A stretch of 64,000 nt of DNA from Aldrovandia affinis (Eukaryota > Chordata > Actinopteri > Notacanthiformes > Halosauridae), in the NCBI GenBank assembly GCA_029706075.1, contig JAINUG010000052.1, forward strand, positions 1 to 64,000, in the 5' to 3' direction. How positions within the stretch are numbered: the stretch's first letter is position 1; every line of letters starts with the position of its first letter. The notes under the pieces are model-generated. The model did not search any database. It was not told where the DNA came from and saw only the letters and a program-made list of their open reading frames with translations. Positions 56,640 to 64,000 of the stretch are shown piece after piece. The translations under genes and the position numbers were made by a program.

Positions 56640-57457
56640 GAGTCTGCCAAGCAAAGTCATGGAAGTAGGTGAACAGCTGATTTGATCAGGGGAACTGTGA
56701 TTTGATTCCCTGCATGTGAGATTCCACAGCTTTGAAAGTAATGGTTTTCAGGCGGACTTCAGTGCTTGGACTTCATTCAGTGGAAATCAGGGGTGTAAAA
56801 ATGAAATGGTCCGTGTGCATCTGTGTTTGTCGGTTTCGATTACAACCAGTTTGGACCTAAACACGCACTTAAAGGCAATGCATTCTCCTCACTACCAAAC
56901 TTGATCAGCAACAAAATGTCTCTGTCCATGTATTCCTGTATGGATTTTCTCATTACATTATTTAGTCAGTGGTTGTAAAACAATTCCATGGGGCTGTGTG
57001 GTATACCGAAGTGTGGCTTAACCCCAGAGAGCCTGAAAAGCACCAGGTGGAACAGGAAGTGACACGTGTGCACTGCCAACAGGGATACGGACCACTTTCC
57101 TATCATCAGTAACGTGTCCTGCTGATGGAGCAGCGGAAATGAACATTGCACCAGACCCAATCATTTATTGATATTTTCTTTTTTATTGTAGGTATGTTCT
57201 GAATAAATAAAGAATGTGATTGTTTAGGGTTTTGTACTGTGTCCAGTGTCTCGTCCAGTGTCTTGTCCAATGTCTGTACTGCCTGCGTGCGGTGTCACCT
57301 AAGAAAACACATTTTTCACTTTGCTGTGGATTCCATGTTAATGCAATGCCCTGAACGCCAGTGTTCTACTGAACGCTTGTGTTTTAGTCTCATCGGTTGG
57401 CATGAAGAGGAAGACCAGTGAAGCAGTGGGAGGTCACTGAAGAGGATGAGCAGTCAA
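56640..57457. other. Intergenic DNA 3' of apex2
   Basis: No supported gene. A GTCC-rich short duplication (TCCAGTGTCTCGTCCAGTGT) is at about 57241-57262. From about 57400 GAAGCAGTG-type repeats begin; they resume at 59360 after the CR1. Confidence 0.5.
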
Positions 57458-59357
57458 GAATAGAGTATATAAAAAGGATAACTCAGAGAGAAACAAGTTA
57501 GATTATTGTAATATGCGGGCTAAGGCTAAAAAGGAAATAAGATCAGCTAAAAGGCGGTTTGAAATTAAAATTTCCCAAGATGCAAAAAGTAACCCTAAGA
57601 AGTTTTTTCAATATTGTAGTAGAAAAAGGAAAGTTAAAGATGAGGTTAAGTGCATTAAGAATAAGGAAGGAACTTTGGTTTATAATAATAAGGACATTGC
57701 AAACACACTAAACAGTTACTTTGTGGAGAGCTTTACTAGAGAAGAGGTTATAAATATGCCTAAATGTATAGACAAGGTACGGAATGTTCTGGAGGACTTT
57801 GAGATAAGGGATGTAGAAGTACTACAAAAACTACAAAAACTTAAGACAAATAAGGCAGCAGGCCCGGATGGCATATATCCCAGAGTACTCAAAGAACTTG
57901 GGAAATTATATATAAACCATTGACAGATATTTTCAGTCAATCCATAATCACTGGAGAAATACCAGATGACTGGAAGCAGGGTAGTATAATTCCAATATAT
58001 AAGAAGGGAGACCGTACTGACCCAGGGAACTATAGGCCTGTCAGTTTAACTTGCATCGCATGTAAAATGCTGGAATGTATTATTAGGGATAAGTTGGAAT
58101 CATTCTTGAAAAATAATAGTATTTTAAGGGAGAGCCAGCATGGATTTCTCAAGGAGGTCATGCCTAACAAACCTCCTGGACTTTTTTCGAAGAGGCTACA
58201 AAGTGTGTTGACTTGAACCAGGCTTATGATGTTATATATTTGGACTTTCAGAAAGCATTTGACAAGGTACCACATGAGAGGCTCATTGCTAAAATGAAAT
58301 CAGTAGGAATTGTAGGAGTAGTTTCACAGTGGGTTAAAAATTGGCTGCAAGGGCGAATACAAAGAGTAACAGTAGGTGGGGCCAAATCTGACCTCGGTGC
58401 TGTGGGCAGTGGTGTCCCGCAGGGATCGGTGCTGGGACCTCTGCTCTTCCTTATTTACATAAATGATCTGGATATGGACATTAGTAGCAAAATAGTTAAA
58501 TTTGCAGATGATACTAAACTTGGGGGTTTGGCAAACAGTTTGGAATCGACAAAAGTAATCCAAGATGATTTAAACAAAATCCAAAAATGGGCAGATACAT
58601 GGCAGATGACGTTCAATATTGCTAAATGTAAAGTAATGCATGTGGGAAATAAAAACATTAGACAGGAGTATTTTATGGGAGGAGAAAAGTTAGTAGGTGT
58701 TCAATTTGAAAAGGATTTAGGAGTTGTAGTGGATCAAAGCCTATCTGCATCAAAGCAGTGTGCTACAGCAGTGAAAAAAAGCCAACAGGATGCTGGGATA
58801 CATAGCAAAAAGTATAGAGTACAAATCAAAGGAGGTTATATTTATGTTATATAACGCCTTTGTCAGACGGCACTTAGAATACTGTGTGCAGTTCTGGGCA
58901 CCGCACTACAAGAGAGATATTGAAGTCCAAAGAAGGGCAACTAAACTGATACCTGGTATGAAAGGTAAAAGTTATGATGATAGACTTAAGGCACTCAATT
59001 TAGTTAAACTTAGCAAACGCAGACTTAGGGGGGATTTGATTGAGGTTTTTAAATTCCTAAAAGGGATTAACAAAGTAAAATACCAAAGATTTTTTAAGAT
59101 AAGTGGGGTCAGCAGAACAAGAGGCCACAGGTGGAAATTAGTTAAAGGCAAATTCCGCACAGATATTAGGAAGTTTTCTTTACACAGAGAGTTGTCAATG
59201 CCTGGAACAGCTTGCCAGGTCAGGTAGTAGAGGCAGAAACGCTCGGGCTATTCAAGGCCAGGCTAGATGTAGTACTAGATGTTCTTTAGATTAGGACATG
59301 ATGAGCCAAGATGGGCCGAACGGCCCGTTCTCATCATTATGTATTCTTATGTTCTTA
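57458..59357 (+). mobile_element. CR1-type LINE, 5'-truncated
   Basis: Linker and fingers (57513-57923: [36 protein letters not shown]). Then 57920-58216 (WKQGSIIPIYKKGDRTDPGN). The palm is at 58213-58854, with [34 protein letters not shown] and the catalytic FADD at 58501-58512. The thumb and C-terminus are at 58790-59227 ([41 protein letters not shown]). Three frame shifts separate the blocks. The 3' end GTATTCTTATGTTCTTA matches the nested CR1 at 52170. It inserted within a GAAGCAGTG-repeat stretch. Confidence 0.93.
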
Positions 59358-60288
59358 AGTGAAGCAGTGAAGAGAAAGGCCAGCGAAGCAGTGAAGATGA
59401 AGGCCAGTGAAGGGGGAAGAGCAGTGAAGCAGTGTTGTGGTTATAGTCAGTCGCTCTGTACATGTTACAGCAGGACCCACATCGGTTCTGATTCGGCGCA
59501 TTTTTAATTATTAATGAACTTTACAGCCCAACCCCCCTTTGGTGGGTGCTGTGCGTCACCGAGGTGAGTGATAAACATTGGCTGTGGCTGCAGTGAGTTA
59601 CTATCACTCCCCTTCACTGCAGAATGCTTCAAGAGCCACTAAAGTGCTATATACTCAAGCACTTTGAGCGTGGGAAAGGCCCTTTACAAATAAAGTATTG
59701 TTATACAAATGCTGTCCTTAGATTTTTTATTTTTTATTTTTTTATTTAACCTTTATTTAACCAGGAAAGGTCCCAGATGTTATGGCATATCCGTTTTCTT
59801 TTTTTCTTTGGTGGGCAATTGTAACCTCTAGTTCAACGAGGGCATTATTTGTCAAGTCAAGTCTCTTTTTGTATGGCTTGACAGGCAGAAGTCCAAGAAA
59901 ATAAAAACAATACTTCTCCTTGCAGCCACTAGGTGGCAGTGCTGCTGTAAAGTCAAACGTGAAAGCGTTTACCCTGGGAAGCACAGTGGACCCTAAAAGA
60001 GGATAAAGACCGATTTAAATAAAGATTTGAACACCGATATTGTACTGACCAAGGAATGATAGTCCTGGATTCTGAAAAGGCAGTTTTGTGTAAAATGGGT
60101 ACACAACTGACCTTCACCGTCTACAGGGCCTCAAAACGGCAACTTTGTTGGGGGGTGGGGTACCTGTGTGGTTGTACGTAGAGTATGTGGTTTGTACGTA
60201 GAATATTGTGTGTAACTTCCGAGAAGCAGATTCTCTGTAGGGGACTTTTTCAATGTGAAGTCTGCAAAGGAAGTCGGAACAACAACAT
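59358..60288. other. Intergenic DNA with repeat scraps
   Basis: GAAGCAGTGAAGATGAAGGC-type repeats (59360-59435). A LINE-like tail (AAGCACTTTGAGCGTGGGAAAGG, 59658-59680). The fish repeat TTTAACCTTTATTTAACCAGG (59744-59764). No gene. Confidence 0.5.
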
Positions 60289-60296
60289 GCTTCATG

Positions 60297-61153
60297 TATG
60301 GCTGTCCCCGACTAAAACAAATCTTGGTCGACCAACAGTCGTCCGTTTTTTCCCCGACTGGTCGAAACAAAAACAATATATATAGCCTATATATATGACA
60401 CATCCTATTTGTTTTAATAAATACAACTATATGCACAATGCAGATGCTTTTATTTGACCACAGCCATAACACATTCTAATGCGTAGGCTATGTTTTATTT
60501 AATTAACCAGGCTGGCCTCATTGGTATTTAAAATCAAAACAAACGAATGATGACACATAGCCTAATGTCTTAAATTGTAGCCTAAAGCTGAGCATAAAGT
60601 GGCTAGCCTATCGAAAATGACTTACTCGAGTCGGAGACCATCCGATGGCCTGCTTCCCCAGTCGTTTCATGTTATGGGACAGGAACACTAGCTTGGCAAA
60701 AGGCTGCTCCTCGTTTTATTAACGATAAACCCTGCCTTGGAAACGTGCTTGAAAAGTTTACATTCCACTTTTTTTTTTAATCGTCCGCGACTAAAACGAA
60801 AACTGCCATATTCCAGATTTTTTCTTTGACATTATGTTCTTAGGTTATATCGAAATGAGTAATTCAAGTATGCCTATATCACTAATCTTAACTGTAGGCA
60901 AATCCTAGGCTACAATTAAAATGCACATTCGCGTGCCTAAAACAAGAAGGATACAATATAGGCTACATGAAAGGGGGTGTTACGCATGTAATATAATTTA
61001 AAGAGAACATATATTCTACTGACAAGCGCGCCGAACTGTGGCGCGAATCTAGGTGTCTCACGCTGCGTGGAGAATTATTATTATTTTTTACGCGCGACTG
61101 CTCGACCAAAACAAATCTCGGTCGACCAACAGGAATAAATGGGGTCAGCCCTA
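60297..61153. mobile_element. hAT MITE (857 bp)
   Basis: Inverted ends TATGGCTGTCCCC / GGGGTCAGCCCTA and a perfect 8-bp target duplication GCTTCATG (60289-60296, 61154-61161). No coding sequence. The subterminal motif AAAACAAATC(T)TGGTCGACCAACA occurs near both ends in the same, not inverted, orientation (60315-60340 and 61107-61131). Confidence 0.92.
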
Positions 61154-61369
61154 GCTTCATGTTCGCTCCATGCAATGTAATCAAAATCAAATGAAAGTTT
61201 CATAATTGAGATGAGTCTTTGGCTCTAAATACTGATTTTGTGTGATGATGATGATGATTTTTTTTTTTTAACATTGCAACAATGCTTTTTGCTATGTCCC
61301 TGAACAATAAAGAAACAAATAATTGGAATACACATTTGGTTAACTTCTAAGAAATGGCTCTATGATTTG

Positions 61370-61650
61370 GCACCCCTGTGAGTGGCAGAGTAGCCATGAG
61401 CGTCTCCCCCTGATGCTGTCCATTAACAGCATTAACAGAGTATATGCATGTGTGTGCCCCTTTGGGCGCCTGGCAGCCTCTCCTCGCAGTCTCGCCTCTT
61501 CTCTGTCCCGACCCCCTGGTGTTGGAATGATCTTCCACACTTGGTCAGGACCGCAGACCGCTGGGGTGTAAGGTATGATGAGTGTCTGGAGGTAGGAGGG
61601 AGCGGTTCCCCTTCCAGCCTGTTATGCCAACACTAGCGATTTCAATTTGG
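61370..61650. mobile_element. L2 scraps
   Basis: The plus-strand frames 61440-61570 contain an L2 C-terminal remnant (about SRLFSVPTPWCWNDLPHLVRT). 61570-61650 resembles the opposite strand of the same L2 region. It is a rearranged fragment. Confidence 0.6.
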
Positions 61651-61654
61651 TGTG

Positions 61655-61835
61655 TTTGAGTGTGAGTGAGTAAGTATGTGTGAGTGCCTGAGTGTGTGTT
61701 TGAGTGTGCATGTGAGTCTGTATAATGTGTGTTTGGGTAAGTGTGAGTGTGTGAGTAAGTATGTGTTTGAGTGTCTGTGCGCATGTGTTTGAGTGAGTGC
61801 GCGCGCTTTTGCTTGTGCATGTGTGTGTATGACAT
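61655..61835. repeat. GTGTGA/GTGAGT-rich simple repeat
   Basis: Irregular TG-rich low-complexity run. The His/Thr-rich minus-strand frames over it are artefacts. Confidence 0.85.
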
Positions 61836-63540
61836 CACGTGAAACACGAGCTCCTTGAGTAGCCCCCGCCCATTTCCACACTGCCACATGTGCGTGCTTT
61901 TCTTTCTCTCTTTTCCCCCAGTCCTCCTCTGACCTGCATGACCTGGCCCATTCCTCCCTCTCGTTATCCAAAGGGGGGAAAAAACAACAACAATAAAAAC
62001 AAAGAAACAGAGGAAACGGTATAAAGGAAGAGAAGAAACATACCCAGGGATTACTCCAGTCAGGGTCTGCCTGAGGCTTGAGGAGAGGTGAGTGAGTGCT
62101 CCTTTAAGGCTCCATTCATGCTTGTGCCACGCGGCTCACACGAAACTCTGACAGTAAGAGTTTCACAGCAGGACAGAGAGAGTCTCAGCACATGGATCCA
62201 CTTCTCTCTCAAGCCACTTATGCCATTGGTTTCAACGGCACTGTTTTCCTGACTGGTCATTTTTAATAATGTCTTTCGTATACTTTTTGTATTCTTCCTT
62301 TGAAAAAAATATGTAAAACTGGGGATGGGGGGAGGGGATTTCCAGGCTGCTATTTATTTATGGATAAATAAAAGATAAATGTGTGAATACAAAAATAACT
62401 CAAAAGTAATTTGAGTGTAGAAGTGTCTTTAGGAGTCAAGTAAAGATGGGGTGGGGGGGGGGATTTTGAGAAATATTAACGGGGGAGGATTTTCTAAGCA
62501 ACTGGCAACATCAGGGAAGACAATGACTGTGCTTGTCTTTGCTGAATGAACAGTGGAAGCAGGGTAATTTCCCTGCTGTTTCCAGACTGTTTGCTTGGTG
62601 TGAATTGTTAAAGTGGTGGGGGCTATGTGGGACACGTGGGGCAGGTATGCAAAGCATCTATACAAATGGCCTAATCAGGTTTATTGGAGGCCTCTGAGCT
62701 TCAGTGGGTCCCGTGTTCTGATATTGGGGAGGTGTATAAGTATTTGTACAAAAGATCTGGCAGCTGAATGATTATTAATGAAACACTTTGTTTTGTTTGT
62801 TCTTATTTTCTATGCTGGGTTACTTTAATTCAGCAGTATGAGCCAGTGGGTAAAACAGGTCTTGATCAAGTACTCTTGTGAGTTGAACTCACTCTTGTGA
62901 GTTCTCTGCTGATTCAGATGGAAAGCACCACATTTTTGCTATGACCTATAAGATGGAGGCTACAACCTCACGCATACTATGCAGTTCCTGGTAGTGCACA
63001 ACTGCAAAGTGCTGGTTGTGAGATAAGGGAAGTATTGGGCGTGTACGATGTGAGTAAGCTGCTGGGTGTGTATGTTGGCAGAGACTCATATCTGTGCGTG
63101 TCTGTTTTAAAAGGAAGAAGCTCTTTAATCACTCTACATGCCAATAGAAATGAGCGGTCGCTCTCTTCCAGGTAAATATATGAGTTATTCCACGAATCCG
63201 GTCCGATTTGAGTCCCTCTGATGTTTTTTCAGTCACCAAAATGTATTTTGAAAAGCTTTTTATTTCAGTTGAAATGTCCCCTTTAATAAAGTGTAAAAAC
63301 ATTGCATAAATGTTATTTTTAAATTATGCATTATGTTGTTTTTTTCAGTTGACACCATGTATTTTGACATGTCCCTCGTGGCCTTCCATGAAAATGAATT
63401 TGGGATATGACTAACAAAATTAGTAAAAAGTCCATACTTTTTTCTATGAACATAAACATCTATTTGTGCTTTTATGCTGGTAATGATTTATTTCAAAATA
63501 AATGAATAATTATTCATTAAAATAACATTATTTAGTTCTG
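61836..63540. other. Intergenic DNA
   Basis: No supported gene or mobile element. G-runs at 62449-62462 and A/T-rich stretches. Nothing else recognised. Confidence 0.45.
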
Positions 63541-63556
63541 TACCTCAGTAACCCCT

Positions 63557-63973
63557 CAACCCCGTTACACGGAGCATTCTCCCCCCACAAAAATAATGGT
63601 TCGATCCCTATAAGCATGTACAACAGGAAGTGACAACATTGAAGTCTTTTGAAAAACATAACATCAGAAACAGGCAAGTAGCTACCTTATTTTACTATAT
63701 TTTTAGTCATTTATCTTGTAATATTATGGTAGTCAAGCATAATGACTCAACACCGTCACATGAAAAAAAGATAGAAAACTATTACTTGTGAAAATGATCT
63801 TTGTTATTTAAAAAATATAGATGATTTCTTAATCTCATGCATGCCATGTGCTCTCCTGGTATTCACTACATGTGGAGTAGCAGCCATTTTGTGCAAAAAT
63901 CTCAAACCCGTTACACTCAACCCCGTTACATGTTTGATCGTAACGGGGTTGTGAGATTGTGACAGGGTTGTGA
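63557..63973. repeat. Cluster of CAACCCCGTTACA motifs in both orientations
   Basis: CAACCCCGTTACAC (63557-63570), CAACACCGTCACATG (63748-63762), CAAACCCGTTACAC (63903-63916), CAACCCCGTTACATG (63918-63932), GTAACGGGGTTGTGA (63940-63954) and TGACAGGGTTGTGA (63960-63973). Spacing is irregular and the cluster runs to the window edge. Confidence 0.7.
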
Positions 63974-64000
63974 TTTTAACACTGGTTTTGAAGTTATCCA

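Noticed and set aside
61545-61971. His/Thr-rich minus-strand ORFs
   Set aside because: Translation of a TG-rich simple repeat.

Overview
This is genomic DNA from a ray-finned (teleost-type) fish. Host genes have GT-AG introns, and the repeats are the usual fish mixture: L2/CR1/Tx1/Nimb-type LINEs, tRNA-derived SINEs, many dead Tc1 elements, hAT elements and an endogenous retrovirus. The L2 3' tail with a GGATA-loop hairpin and TGTAA repeats is the form described for the eel element UnaL2, but related tails occur widely in fish, so the species is not resolved. Nothing bacterial or viral-exogenous is seen.

Two kinds of host gene are present. (1) Three paralogous C2H2 zinc-finger genes: one on the minus strand (CDS 4303-5556, putative exon 1 near 7.5 kb) and two on the plus strand (19885-21324 and 39170-40747). 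They share a promoter/exon-1 region, a splice acceptor, an acidic N-terminal domain with an in-register series of psi-K-x-E (SUMO-consensus) motifs, and long 3' flanks. Two further copies of the 3' flank at 32.7-35.4 kb mark a duplicate that has lost its gene. (2) apex2, the AP endonuclease 2 gene, with six exons at 49896-56416. Its last exon carries two frame shifts in G-rich DNA that cancel in overall length.

Layout: 0-3 kb SINE and broken LINE; 3-7.6 kb znf gene 1 with its 3' flank, intron and a long palindrome; 7.6-10.7 kb Nimb-type LINE scrap and endogenous retrovirus (LTR plus env remnant, minus strand); 10.7-14.5 kb Tc1, L2 and Tc1 in series; 14.5-17.7 kb an LTR-like repeat split by a hAT that is itself split by a Tc1; 17.7-24.3 kb znf gene 2 and flank with a Tc1 insertion; 24.3-28.9 kb a four-copy tandem array of a unit of about 1.17 kb; 28.9-38.1 kb intergenic DNA, a Tc1, SINEs, fossil znf flanks and a Myb/SANT ORF; 38.1-41.6 kb znf gene 3; 41.6-49 kb LINE, L2, SINE, Tc1, Tx1 and BED-hAT remnants; 49.9-56.6 kb apex2, whose fifth intron holds a Tc1 containing a CR1; 57.4-59.4 kb a second CR1; 60.3-61.2 kb a hAT MITE; 61.4-64 kb simple repeats, quiet DNA and a cluster of a repeated 14-bp motif that runs into the window edge.

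How it fits together: the window looks like a zinc-finger cluster that expanded by segmental duplication inside a transposon-dense region. I infer, but cannot show, that these zinc-finger proteins are SUMO-dependent repressors. Essentially every mobile element here is inactive (stops, frame shifts or internal deletions). Coordinates of repeats come from reading by eye and may be off by several bases unless target duplications or inverted ends are cited.
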